Source: Crotophaga sulcirostris
Taxonomy: Eukaryota; Chordata; Aves; Cuculiformes; Crotophagidae
Assembly: GCA_013397455.1 (NCBI GenBank)
Contig: VYZB01000135.1
Location: 1,462,753-1,526,752, forward strand
DNA: 64,000 nucleotides
Direction of reading: 5' to 3'
Below the pieces are notes generated by a model that saw only the letters and a program-made list of their open reading frames with translations, was not told the origin of the DNA and did not search any database. Made by a program: the position numbers and the translations under genes. Position 1 is the stretch's first letter. The number at the start of each line of letters is the position of its first letter. This document shows, one piece after another, positions 49,241 to 62,633 of the stretch.

Positions 49241-50774
49241 AAGTACTGAAACTATTTGCATAGCCCTTATCTCTGAGGAAACTTACTCCATGTAACCATG
49301 AGGAGAAAGTTATCTTTTTTTTTTCTTCTAGAGTTTATTAAATACAATCTTTATGACTTTTCTGATGCTGTGTCATTAGATACTCATTTTGTGCTATGGC
49401 CAATACCTTGTGCTAAAAAATTCTTGGAACTGGATAGAGGATACAGCATTTAAGAGATGGATATGAGAATTTGTCCCTGTATCTATTAATAATGTTCTGA
49501 ATCAGAGAGAAAATGGCTTTTTCCTTTTTTGTAATATACAAGTTGAAAATCAGGTGGCTTGCCTTCTGCAACAGCAATTGTAATATGTAATTGTAATATG
49601 TGCTCAAGGCTTCATGGTTTTCTTCATTATCTTCAACATAAAACTTGTTCAACAACAGACACAGAAACACCGGTTCTGAAAAAGGACTTGTTGCATGCTC
49701 TGATCCTGTGCAGCAGCATTCCCCCTTGCATGTTTCTGTCAATTTAAACAGTCTGATTTTTATCTCTGAAGGGCATCTTCCCTTGGGAACATTTGTGTGT
49801 GTTTTTGGGGAGATAGACCTCACGGACAAAAATTTCACGATATTTTCTACTGATACAAGCATGAACAAGAGTTCATTTTTTCCTTTGAACTAATTACACT
49901 TTCTTTAGTGTTTGCATCCTTCATATGCCTGTAGCCCATTGTCATAGCAAGGCACACTGTGCATACTTTTCTCTACACGCGAAGCAATTATTCTTGGCAG
50001 CAACTGATTTTTCTTGGTGGTGTTTTTTTCTGAACCCCCAACAGCCTGCATTGATGTTCAGAGTAAAATGACACTCGATGTCAGGGTACATGCATCACCT
50101 CATAAGGATAACTCTTTCTGCTGGGTCTGCAGTGTTGTTGTTGTGATGACTGCACTCACTTTTTGAGGGGTCATGGGGAGAGCTAAGGACCTGTTTGTAA
50201 CATCATTTGAGTACTTTTTGTTTCAAATGTAAGCTTGGGTTCTGGTCTCTGTCTTTCCAGGGTGCAGTATGTTCCAGGCTGTAGCTGATTTTGATGAACT
50301 TCAGAGTATCCAGACCTGGACACAAAGATCACATTTTTTATTTCAGGGTTTCTGTGTCCCTTGTGATAGCAATCTGTTCTACTGCCCTGATTAAGGAGGA
50401 CAGAAAGGAAGTTTACTCAGTTTTCTGCAATTATTATGTTAAAAGCTTTAAGTTTTCAGCAAGTGTTCCATAGGAATCTTTCTGCATGCCTATTTATATT
50501 GGTATTTGGTACTCTGATTCAGTGGGGACCAGTCTGGTGGCTCTGTATTGATGTTACATCACTGTGATCCTGGCTGTATTACGTTCTGCAAAAAGCCAAA
50601 GTATAACGCACAAGTGTGGACATGAGTAGCAGGGCCAAGCTGTTGGGCTCTGAGTTGGGCAGGTTCATTTAAACTGCGGCATTTGTCAGACCTGAAAGCA
50701 GTTTGTTATGAGTTTCTTTCTCCTGATCACACATTGTTGCTTATATGCATCGTTTGTGTTTTAAGGGCATCAGT
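49241..50774. other. Intronic DNA without a recognised gene
   Basis: A 151-codon minus frame at 49413-49868 has no recognisable domain and no exon boundaries. A short AATTGTAATATGT tandem pair lies near 49575. Confidence 0.6.
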
Positions 50775-50882
50775 TTTCTTTTTTTTTTTTTTTTTTTTTT
50801 AAAGGAATGCAGGAAACAATTAAGAGAAGGNTTTTTTTTTTTTTTTTTTTTTAAAGGAATGCAGGAAACAATTAAGAGAAGG
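50775..50882. repeat. Duplicated sequence around a single N (assembly scar)
   Basis: A poly-T run followed by AAAGGAATGCAGGAAACAAT and ten more bases (50801-50830) is followed by one N at 50831. Then comes another 21-base poly-T run and the identical 30 bases (50853-50882). Exact duplication on both sides of a placeholder N points to two contig ends overlapping at a homopolymer and not being merged. Confidence 0.9.
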
Positions 50883-53800
50883 AGGAGGAAACAACACCAC
50901 TATCAGGGTTGCCAAGGATCCATTTTTTTCTGTATAGTCTCTATTAATTATGCTGTTCCTTTTATTAATCCTTTGGCACCTGTTAATTATTCTGCAATTT
51001 TGGCTAGCAGCTGGAAAGCCACTTCGAAGCATTAAGCATATTGTTATTTAGTTACTAGAATATTCAATGCATTGAACTGAAAGTATGTAGTGAAATGGGA
51101 AAAAAAAGCCCTTCACCCTAAGCCACATTTAGAACTGCAAGCAATAAAAATATTTGCTTTGGAAGGATCTTTGTGGAACAAAACTGACTGACGCACATAC
51201 AGGGAAAATAAAATAAAAGCTGCATAAGACAAAAGGACTGTGAGAGGTGGCCAGAATGTCAAATTAAGGGCTCAGACTAATCCTGGTCCCACTGAAATGA
51301 GTGCTTAGATTCCCACTGATTTTAGTGGAATCTGGAATGACCTCTTTCTGAGATAGCTGGCTTCTTCCAGCCCCCTCTTTGCTTTTCTCTGACATTATGG
51401 TCACTTAAGCCTCATTCTTCCCTCTTACTGTGCTTTATATGCTTACCTTTCCTCCTAAGCTCCTTTTCATCTTGTACTTCATTCTCTCTCTGGGTAGCTG
51501 GTAGTTTCCTAACTGATCCCAACCTACTACCAAAACCAGGACGGTGGCACTGCTTGCTACTGTCTGACTGTTTGCTGTATTTAATGTTCTTGGTGTTGCA
51601 TCTTAGTCTTTCACCATGGGCTTTTCTTGCATATTTCTATTGTGAGTGATGCAGGACAGGGCCCATCTGCTTCCCCTGTTCAGCAGTGCCTCCTGGTCTT
51701 TCAATTTGAACTCCTAACAATGTGCTGACTGGCTGGCTGGACTGTGGAAATCCCAGCCAGCTATCCTGTCAGCCTCAGTGACCATTACTTCAGTCAACCC
51801 TAGTGAAGTGACTGGACAGTCCCCTGTGGACTTGCATAGAGGAATGAAATCCTTCTTGCCCTGGTGGAAACTTGCAAAACAGTCCTGAGGTGGAAGGTGA
51901 GAGACCTGTGCTTCAGGGGATGGAGAACTGACCATGTGGGAGTCCCAGCTAAGCCAGTCTTCTACCCTCCTGCAAAGCTTCACTTCAGGGGTTTAAGTCA
52001 TCAAAATGAAGACTCGCCTCTATTCAGAGAGGAAAGCAAGCCATGTCACTTTAATCTGGCATTCAAACCGATCCCTTGTGGAATTCTCTTGGAAAATGTG
52101 GGGAGGAATAAGAAGCAAAAGCAGCAGGACATTTATGGTATTGCTGGGTTTGAAGCATTTTTAGCTTTGTCTTAAAGGGAAACTATCAAGATCAGTGAAC
52201 CTAAAATTAGCTTGCTTTTCTCTTTCCATCCCAAGTGTGTCTGTTTAATTTTTCATTTGTGTTATGTTATAAATGCTTCCATGTTCATTTTTTATTTTTG
52301 AGAAATAAGATTAATGTAAAGAACCCAGTGTTCATAAATAGCATTACAATTAAAGAAAACATAGAAGAGAAACTGCGCATAAGCTGTGACTCACAACTCC
52401 ACAATAACAAACCATTGTGTGGTGAGCGCCTTGCAACGAAACACAAGTAAAAAAACCCTGCAGAAACAACGTAGCATGCATGCAATGTCTGCTCCCCTAA
52501 TGAAAACCAGAACTGAGCCTCTGAAAGATGGAAGAGAGCATCACTGTCCAGCACTGAGAGGGGCACATAGTGTGTGGGGAGAAACTCACTGCAGCTTCAA
52601 GGTGCCAGGGATTAATGCAGTAGGTCATGTGTATGCATACCCACAGAGAAAACTATTATTTGATGTGTTTTATTAAAGGCTTGATTTCCTTTTTCTGTAA
52701 TGGTATCTCTTCTCTCCCCTCTGTGGACACTCCCTCTGATACTTAACGAATACAGCCTGACAGAATCTCCTTTAAACAGAGTTTTACATCCATTTTACAA
52801 CTCCCCATTTTACTGTTGAACCGGTAGGACTAAATGATTCGTAAGTTTGTTGAAGAAATCCTTGGTAAAATGGTTCCATCCAGACTTGGAGGCCCAGTCC
52901 AGCACCTCAGCCAAAAACCTCTTCTCAGGATCATTTTCCTAAGATACTTGGGAGGGGGAAGCACTAGTGCATCAGCCATTCCAGTGCTGTGGATGCTTGT
53001 GCACTTTGTCTTTTATGGGATGAGTGTGTTTGAATGCATTCACTCCTCATGTAAACTGTGCCGTGCAGGACTGGCATGCTGCTATTAATGTAGCAGTGAT
53101 ATTTGTTCAAGAACTTAGGAGTTATTTATATTTTAATAGGCACCTGATTGGTGATGTTGTAAATTAATAGACAGTCACCATTGATTGGCTTTCTAGCATC
53201 AAAGCACTGGGATACTTCCTCAGATCCACATCTTTATGAGCCCTTATGCATAAAAATCGTACCTTGGGAACAGTCCTAAGCATCCTGCTTTATTTACTAC
53301 AGATACCTGTCTAGCTTTGGTTTCCAAATACTTTTGAGTCCCACTGAAATACAGTGTCCGTTCTGCGCTGACACCAGGGTCAAGTTATTGACCTATTGAG
53401 CTACTGTAGTTATACAGACCAGAAAGTTAAAATGTTTAATTACACTGTGACAAGTTAAAATGAAATGAATGTCTCTAATATTAACCAACATATCCTTCCT
53501 GCCTTTAGAGTCCATAGACTGTAAAGTAGAGAGGTATCATGAGGGACTCCCGTGGCAAAATCCTCAGTGTTGTGGGGTTTGATTTGAAGGCAGTGCAAAT
53601 CTTCCTATTAGAGAATTTGAATAGATCCTTGTAGCTGTAAATTCATTATTCAAGCCCAGAGTTACTTGTGGAACTGGACTGCATGTGCTGCAAAAAACAG
53701 GGCCTATCTCTTGCGGGCAAGAAATATTTGGCCCATGTTCTTCATAGCCTTTGCCCTGTTATGATGCTGTGACATGCGAAGGGATGGTACCCTGATACAT

Positions 53801-54329
53801 GCTTTTGGCATCACATACTCCCTTGTCAGAGAAAGAGTGGTAGCTTCACTGGCTTATGAACTATGAGCCACGGGGCGTGCCCTGGGGATGGAGGATGAAG
53901 CAGTGCATCAGGCAACAGGAGTTCAGTCGACATGGTCTGACAGCTATATGGCTGCAGTGAAGACCTGGTCTGAACAAACCAGTTGTAGTCAGCATCATGA
54001 GAGTCAACTCTTTGCCAGAGTGATAAATTTTGCAAATGCTTTCTGGTACGGATAAGCTCTAGGGTGACACTCATTTCAGAGGAAAATACTGTAATGCTCT
54101 AATGAAATTGCACTATCTCAGCATCCGGCGAAAAAGGTTTATTTTCTTATTAATAAGTTCTCAGCATTCTCCTTCTTTCAGTTCTCTAGAAGCATTTTTT
54201 TATGTTTCCCTCAGGTGTCCTAAAGCTTCTTGTTTGCAGAAAGAAACTCCCAAAGGGGTCGTGACCTGGTCAGAGCACTGACATTTTATTTTAAACCCAC
54301 CAGCAGTAAAAAAACACACAGAATATTTT
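50883..54329. other. Intronic DNA without a recognised gene
   Basis: No exon recognised. At about 51268-51340 CCCACTGAAATGAGTG and CCCACTGATTTTAGTGGAAT resemble the CACTGACTTCAATGGG block of old CR1/L3-type elements. Confidence 0.55.
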
Positions 54330-54455
54330 TGAAGGGAAATTTCCTTTTTGGGTTTTTGTATCCCTGAAAGAATTTCCGATGTAGGCAGACAGTAATTCCC
54401 AGCTACATACTTCCTGATAAGGAAACAGCTCCAATAAATGCAGCTATAAATAGCT
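54330..54455. repeat. Copy A of an unrecognised paired intronic segment
   Basis: It shares GGGAAATTTCCTTTTTGGG (54334-54352), GAATTTCC (54370-54377) and GGCAGACAG (54384-54392), with near-identical spacing, with the segment at 62503-62633. The next roughly 60 bases align collinearly at lower identity. I do not recognise a repeat family; it could be an old repeat or a duplicated regulatory element. GGGAAATTTCC resembles a palindromic NF-kB site. Confidence 0.6.
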
Positions 54456-55728
54456 ACCTTTTTAAAAATGTAGGGAGATGTGTTTAGCCTTTCTTTCAAA
54501 CTGTTGGAAGAAAGGGACAGCGTAGCATAAGAGTCTTAGGTTGGGTTGGCTCTCCAAATCCACAAATAAGGATTTTAATCTGCGTATGTACATTTAATTG
54601 CATAAAGTTTTAAATATCTGGGTTTTTTCTTCTCATCCTTCTTAAAACACTATAAAAGAAAAAGCCCTCCTTCTCATATGGTAAACATGAACTGCATTTT
54701 GCCTTCCTCATGAGGGAAAAGTATTACCTGCTGTATTCAGAGTTCTTAATGCTTTTGTGATGTGCCTATATTTTAATGCTTCTCTTTCTATATGTGATTT
54801 GTTAGGGTGCTTTGTCATCTCAGAATAAGTAGTATGATCTTCACCTGCATTTTTCCACATTTACTGTGGATATGTTGTAGCAAATTCATAAGTTATACAT
54901 AAATTCCCTTTTTTTTTCTAAAAGTAACTTGCTGGGACGATTTTGTGCAGTTAGTTTATAAACTTTTTGAATTTTTTCTTTTATCCCCCCCCTTTTGTGA
55001 TAGTTTCATGCATTTTTAATTTCATGCCTTTCACTTTGGACTTTTGCTAAAATTTTCCTTTGCCAGTCCTGCTTTTCTTTGTTCTTTTAACAACACCAAA
55101 CAAATCCTACCTTCAGAAAAACAAATAATTGTTTACCTATGCAAAAATTTATATAGATGAATAAATTTGGTGCAAGGGTTAGCGTGGAAATATCTTTGCA
55201 GGTTAGATTTCAGGCCAGCTGTTCATCTTCTTTCAGATTATAATTGAGAATATATGTGTTTGCTAGCTTGGCTGTTTTATGGAGGACGAGGTCACTTCCT
55301 AAATCACCTTGATCAGCACGTAGACCTTAGTTTGACCTTGGTCTCTGTCCTACAGTGGGGAAGGGTCTGTGGGTCTGCTTCCAGGCTGGCGTGTCCTGCC
55401 TGCTGCTTTTGAGCAGGTGTCTCTGGCCAAATCCCAAGGCATGTCTGGGGACAGGCTTCTTCACAGGGCAAGTTAGTGGCTGGGGCAACCTCTTTTCTCA
55501 CTGGTTTCTTTCAGGAGCATTCTCCCTAGTATTCCTGGGGGCAGTGGGGTGCCCACGAGGGGCTCCCTGCTGTGTGTGGCGTAGGTTGCACAACGGCCAA
55601 ATCCCGTAGAAGGGCGACAGTGCAACTTCTTCAGTGCTGGGAGTCAACAGAGAGTTGAGGCCTAGCACAGCAGAGGGAGGAGGTCAAATAATCTGCCTTT
55701 TCTTTCTCCTCCCCCTTTCTCCTTCCAG

Positions 55729-55837
55729 TGATTTCACAGGATCTTATGATTTGTGGCCAAATCCAACCCACATGGGCACTCAGCTGCTGTGCACCCCTCC
55801 TCTTGGCCTGCTGGTTGTGCTCCCAGCTGGCTCAGAG
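55729..55837 (+). other. Possible cryptic 109-nt exon
   Basis: It is preceded by a long pyrimidine tract (TTTTCTTTCTCCTCCCCCTT then TCTCCTTCCAG) and followed by AG|GTGAAC. Entered from exon 2 in phase 1, the frame is open to the donor (LISQDLMICGQIQPTWALSC and on). It would leave in phase 2, whereas ETV6 exon 3 expects phase 1, so inclusion would shift the frame. Probably cryptic or chance. Confidence 0.2.
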
Positions 55838-56114
55838 GTGAACAAACTGCACAAGGGTGCAGCTGATGGAAGATCCCTCTTTGCCCTTATTGGTTGTTGT
55901 TCACTGAAACGTTCTGGCAGGGCTCAGTGCGTGCCCCTCTGCAAATGTTGGGTGTGTACCCCTGAGCACATCGCTTGTGCTCCCTTTTCCTTTGTAGGTA
56001 TCTGAAGGGGTTTTGTCTTCTTCTGTCTGTGCTTCTCTCCTGGCTGCATGGGGAAAGTTGATCTGCGTCTGCAGGCCTTGCCACACCTCCTCAACAGGCC
56101 CATGGAACATGCAC

Positions 56115-56133
56115 AATTAATACAGTATTAATT
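56115..56133. promoter_or_regulatory. 19-bp palindrome in TAAT-rich DNA
   Basis: AATTAATAC-A-GTATTAATT is a perfect inverted repeat with 9-bp arms, followed by AATTATGG. Facing ATTA cores suggest a paired homeodomain site; this role is inferred. Confidence 0.3.
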
Positions 56134-59100
56134 AATTATGGGGAGAAGTCGCTGCTGGCACAAGAACCAAGGCTTGCAGCTTATAAAGTGAATGCTTTGA
56201 TGCTGAGCTTTAAAGAACATTTCCATCAACTCAAGCCAGCAGAGAGATTCTGTGATATTTAAACCCTTCCTCCATGCAGACTCCAAAGCTCATGATTCTG
56301 CCATGCCGGGCACTAACAACAAAAATAGTGGTGTCAAAGGAGGGTACAGAAAGTACAACTGGGAACCGACACTCATGAGTAAGATTGCATGAGTCCTAGA
56401 TGGAAACGTTGGGGCTGAACCAGAAATATTTTGTCAAGCCAGCTTAATAGATGCTTGCAGTTTGAAAAAAAAGAGTGACCTTCTGGACCCGCTGAAATGA
56501 ACAGGAGTTGTCTCACTGACTTGAGCAGCTGCATGGTTTTATCCAGAATATGTGTGTGCGTGTGAGCAGATGTGTAGGTTTGTGCCATGCTTCTACTTAT
56601 TTGGCCAGTGTTTGGGGGAAGAGAGATGAAGGAACGACTGTGCCTCTTTGTTTGTATGCAATACTGAGAATTTCTCTCTTTCTGCTTCCTCCTTCTCGAT
56701 AGTGCTGAAGGAAGTAGCTCTGGTCCCTGCCGGTCCACAAACCAGTTACTCATTTCAGTTCCACCACTTGAGTCGGTACTTGTGTATTTCCTAGTAGGGG
56801 AAATCTCCCTTTATGTATTTAAGTTCCTCCTTCCTATTCTCTCTTTCGTTCAGATTTCTTCCAAACAACCTCTCTCCTTCAGTTTTTAACCTTCTTGCTG
56901 GCTTTCGCTTCCTCTCCGTGCTTCAGTGAAGGCGTTTTGTCAGAAAACCCCCTCTGTACACAGATACTCCTTTGTTCCCCATTTTTTTTTCTGTGTCATA
57001 CTTCTTTGTATCTTGCTTCCTTGGAAACTTCCTTAGTAGTCTTATTACCTCTGGGCTTTTAGCTGCATTACTCTGGGTAGTCATTACTGTGTTTCTGGGT
57101 GTGTAATTGTTTAAGGCACCTTGATCTTTTTATTAGAGGTATTTTTTTTTACTGCTCTTTAAATACTAATAGGCAGTGGTGACAAATATTGTTATTAAAT
57201 ACACAGGGCTTGTTTCATCACTGCTTTATGGCTTACTTGGTGGTTTTCACTTATTGAAAGTGAGTGTAACCAAATCACAGGAGTCGTTTGCTACTTCCAC
57301 TTTTGTTGTTCTCAGGGATGCAATGCACAGTGTGGGGTAGTGGTGAATGGGTCAACTGCAGTAGAAGTTGCTCAAAGTTTGGTGCAGGATTGAAGCCTTG
57401 GAGCTTGGCAAAATAGAAACAAGGGATAGCACTGAATGTCTGTAAGAGCTGGAACATTTATAGTCCTCCGATTTTTATAGCCTCTCTGTGTTGAAATCAT
57501 GCACAATGGAAAACAGGTGGAGGGACTGGAAGTGACAGCAAAGGTGACAGTGACAGCAAGATGAGCAGTGTGTGTGATGGGCAGACCTAAGGCAGCTGGG
57601 TCATTAAAGGAGTTAGCATTTGTTGCTGGCCTTTTGCCACACCATTATCGGTGTGTGCAGTAGTGATGCTGACTCTCAGAAAGTTTGGTGGTTGATTCAG
57701 TTCAACAGAACACCCAGAAGTAAATCCAGATGTCTTTGAAATTCTTTGGATATGCAGTGTTGTGGTGAGCTCTCCATGATTATGATTTTCTTGAGAGTTG
57801 TGGGAGAATCCAGCTAGTTCAGAATAATCCTGAGAGCACAGCTTCTCACCCTCAGCCTTTCTGGTGCACCATCATTTGCAGTGAGAACATGTGTGCACAA
57901 AAAAAACCTGCTTGAACTCAGAAAAGAGTTAACAATCAAAATTTATTTCAAAACTGAGAAGTTTCAGATTTTTTTTACCTCTGTGTACACGTACGTGTTT
58001 AGATCCCGCAGAAAGGAGGCTTGCCAGTTTAATACAGGAGGTTTAATACAGTCTGTTACTCTCTCTTCTTATTTTGAAGCTAATTAACACATAAAACATG
58101 TTACAACCATTTCTTTTAGACATAATTGTATAATTACTGACTATGATCAGAAAAAGTGGATGCAGAAGATGGTGGTGGAAGGTGGCTTTGGTTCCACGAG
58201 TGCTGCCCATTAGGCTTGCAATGCTGTCCTCCCCACATCTCTGCTGCATGAAGCAGGCAGCAGAGGAATAGCTTGTGTTTGAGACTTGAGGCCCAGGTTT
58301 AAACTGGTCTTTCAGTCTGTTTTTACCAGGTCAAGCGTACCGTCATTGGTATTGTATATGGCTTTAAATCTGTACGTTGGGTTAAAATTAAAGACGAGGC
58401 TTAATCAGCTGCATTTAATGCTTTCTTACTGAGTGCACTGTATGGGCCACTTCCTGAAGACTACAAATGTGAAGGCTAATCCACAAACAGTCTTAGCACC
58501 ACTTTGGAAACCGAAACAGTCAGAGTGGTATAACCTATTGTGAGTAAAGGTAGCTCGCATTGATAATTTCATCCTGAAATGGCTGGACCCCCACTCTGAA
58601 GCATTTTCGCAGTACAATTTTATAAGTTGATGTAACATCAATAATGTGAAGACTATAAAAATCCAGTTTGTGGTACAAATGCTGACTCTTAACCAGCTCT
58701 AAATTACACATACGCTTTGTATAATTTGAGCCTCAGGACAGCCATGCTTTAATGGATCCTGACAACTGGAGGAGCGCAGACATCATCTTTCTCTGTGTGA
58801 ACAAAATGCCCAACGTGTCTTTACCACTTGAAGTTATGGTCAGCTACCATTCCCAGTGTCACTCAGAAGTGGCATGATAAATTTGATAAATTATGATAAA
58901 TTACAGTTATTTTAGTAATGTTTTCTCAGTTCTTCTTGAGACACAGCAACTCATTAATATGGCACCACAGTACAAGGAACTCTCATCCAGAAGGATGTTG
59001 TGGTTGTTCAGCAGAAAATGATTTTTGGTGTGAGTAGCTCATGACTTTTTCATGTGGTTTTACAGTAAAATCTGTGAATGTCCCTTGACAGAGGGACTGA

Positions 59101-59734
59101 GTTCAGCAAAGATATTTGTCAGAACTCTCAAATTTGTTTTACAACTCTGCATTGATTTCATTATTTTGCATGAAAACTGTTAGGAAATTTTGTAGAGATG
59201 TTTCGTAACACCTTGAGTTGAACAAACTCAGTCTCGCTCAGGGTGTGGTGGTTTCATCCACATCGTCATTTTTAATATGATAGGGGACCTAGCTAAAACA
59301 GGCTGTTTCCCTAGTTTTCCCATTCCCAGGAGACTAGAGGGGAGGACAGGACCCTGCAGTTTGTGGAAAAGATAATTTTGTAAGTGAATGGATTGGCAGA
59401 GAGAATGCTATCATGTGCCTATGAAATCACACTCTGTATGGAGAAGGTGGACAGGGAATGATTATTTGCAGTTCCTCACAGAACAGCAAATCCAGCGATC
59501 CGGGATAAATCATTGGGTAACATCTCTAAAAGAAACAAGAATGAGTATGCATCACTACATGAAAGAAATCATTGCAGGAAGATGTTTTAAGGGCTAAAAG
59601 TGTAGATGGATCTCTAAAAGAGAAACCTGTGGAGGAGAGGGATAGTCCATTTGGTCAGTATGGGAACAGTGGGCTGCATCCAACCACAGTTCATGACGTC
59701 CTTAAACAACAGATTACCAGAAACTGAGATAAGC

Positions 59735-60905
<1,171 letters not shown>

Positions 60906-62502
60906 TAGATTATGTTCTATAACCATCTCTTTGTCTTTCCCCTCCCACTCTTGGTTCCCAAGCTATAGGGTCAGTCTCGCTTTTTTTGTGTTGGACGTTG
61001 TATTATAGAAGAGATTGCTTAATGTTTCCTTATACTTTTTGCTTAGGCAGCCACTACTGAAGACACTTGGCTAGATGGGTCAGTGATCTTTTCTAGTATG
61101 GCAGTTTTTATATTTTACCCCATCTTGTAATCATCTCCAGGGATTTGACAGCAGTGTGGATGCCATCCAAGCAGATATATATTCAGTATGCATATGCTAT
61201 GCCAGAGGGCTCTTTTAGGTGATAACTAACTCATCAGCTAGAGGCCACGAATAAAAGTTAAGTTGGGGGATTTGCCTTTAAGCAATTCTGACAAAAGTCT
61301 CTTTGCACAACAGCTGACTGAATCACTGAATGTAATGCCAAGGGCAGCAAGAGAAAAAAAAAAGTCATGTAAATTAGCTGGCGAGAGAACAGGGCAAAGC
61401 TATCTGGTGAAGAAGGGATTGGGAGAGGAGGGCAGGCAGCCACCTGCTGAAGCTTTGGCTTTGAGAACCAGATCTCCCCCATCAAGTGTTTGAAAAACAA
61501 ATTTTGAAGTTGAGACTGTGAGGGAAACATAGAGAATCTCTCTCCCTAGCATACAGGCCTCTGTAGAGGATCGTGGTCACCCCTGTATGAGATTCTCTTA
61601 TCCCTAGCACTTGTTTCTTCCACATGCCATCAAAGGCTTGCTTTCATTTTTCTGCTGTCGTCCAGTACAAGATCTAGTTCAACCCATGCCCCTTTTGTGG
61701 CCATATCTCATCCATCGAATGTGTAACACGGATTTCAGTTCTGCTTCCTCTGTTGCCCCAAACAACAGTTTGGGTTTCTGGGCATAGTCATTAAAAAAAG
61801 TTATTATTCAGTATTAGTTGTGATTTGAATGCTAAATAAAAAGCTTACGGGAAGTCTGGCAGTGCTTCTGAGCTGTGTAGCCTCAGCTAAGGTGCTTCAT
61901 AAAATACCATACGTTGTTATTCACTCTGGCCTGGATATTCTTGGCTCCCTCCCACTTAGTGATTCACAAGATGTCTGTGCAATTCATTTTTGTAAATGTG
62001 GTTCCCCCTCTTCCCTCTCTATATTCTCCCCTCTCTTCTAATTTGCTTGTGAGTCTTCCCTGCAAAAAAATCATTAAATAAAACCCATAGTATGTGTAAG
62101 GGACAGTGCAGTTTCCAGTGTGCCATCAGAAGAGTGCAAATTTTCTCCCTGATTTCCAAGTAGGGGCTTAGAGTAGTTTGGGAAGCTTTTCTACAGTTCC
62201 CCCTCCTCTTCCCCTGCTCTTTCTCAGCGCTCTGTGTGCGCCCTGTGCCTCTCTCCTGAATAGAGATAATTTTTTGCTAGTAGAAGCTCACTGACTCGTG
62301 TCCTTCAGATGCTTCTGGCTGTCTTCGGGGAGGAGGGTGCAGGAGAAAAGCCGGGTGCGGTGGGGTCTCTGCACGCCTGTGCGAGGGCAGAGCCTCTGGT
62401 CCCGGCATGCCGGCTGCAGTCAGCAGGCAGGGGTGTTTGCAGGGCTTGCATGCCAGAGTCTTTTCAAACAGCTCTGCTCAAAGGCACGAGCTGGGCTCGC
62501 TT
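60906..62502. other. Intronic DNA without a recognised gene
   Basis: Ordinary intronic sequence. CpG content rises after about 62225. Confidence 0.55.
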
Positions 62503-62633
62503 CTGAGGGAAATTTCCTTTTTGGGGAAGTTGCTGCAAAGGAATTTCCTGTGTGGGCAGACAGAGCTTCCTGACTTGAAGGCTTCTTGGAAGGGAAACCG
62601 TTTCATAATGAAATGATAAATTAAAGACATACC
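62503..62633. repeat. Copy B of an unrecognised paired intronic segment
   Basis: It shares GGGAAATTTCCTTTTTGGG (from 62507), GAATTTCC (62541-62548) and GGCAGACAG (62555-62563) with the segment at 54330-54455. The spacing is 34 and 14 bases, against 36 and 14 in copy A. Both copies are on the same strand. Confidence 0.6.

Larger units (their letters stand above)
54456..59734. other. Intronic DNA without a recognised gene
   Basis: Contains a possible cryptic exon at 55729-55837 and a 19-bp palindrome at 56115-56133. No other gene or repeat was recognised. Confidence 0.55.

Noticed and set aside
49413..49868. 151-codon minus-strand frame
   Set aside because: No recognisable domain. It lies in AT-rich intronic DNA without splice signals or a CpG-rich start.
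59388..59597. 69-codon plus-strand frame beside the mariner
   Set aside because: No similarity to mariner or any recognised protein. It lies outside the transposase region and looks like chance.
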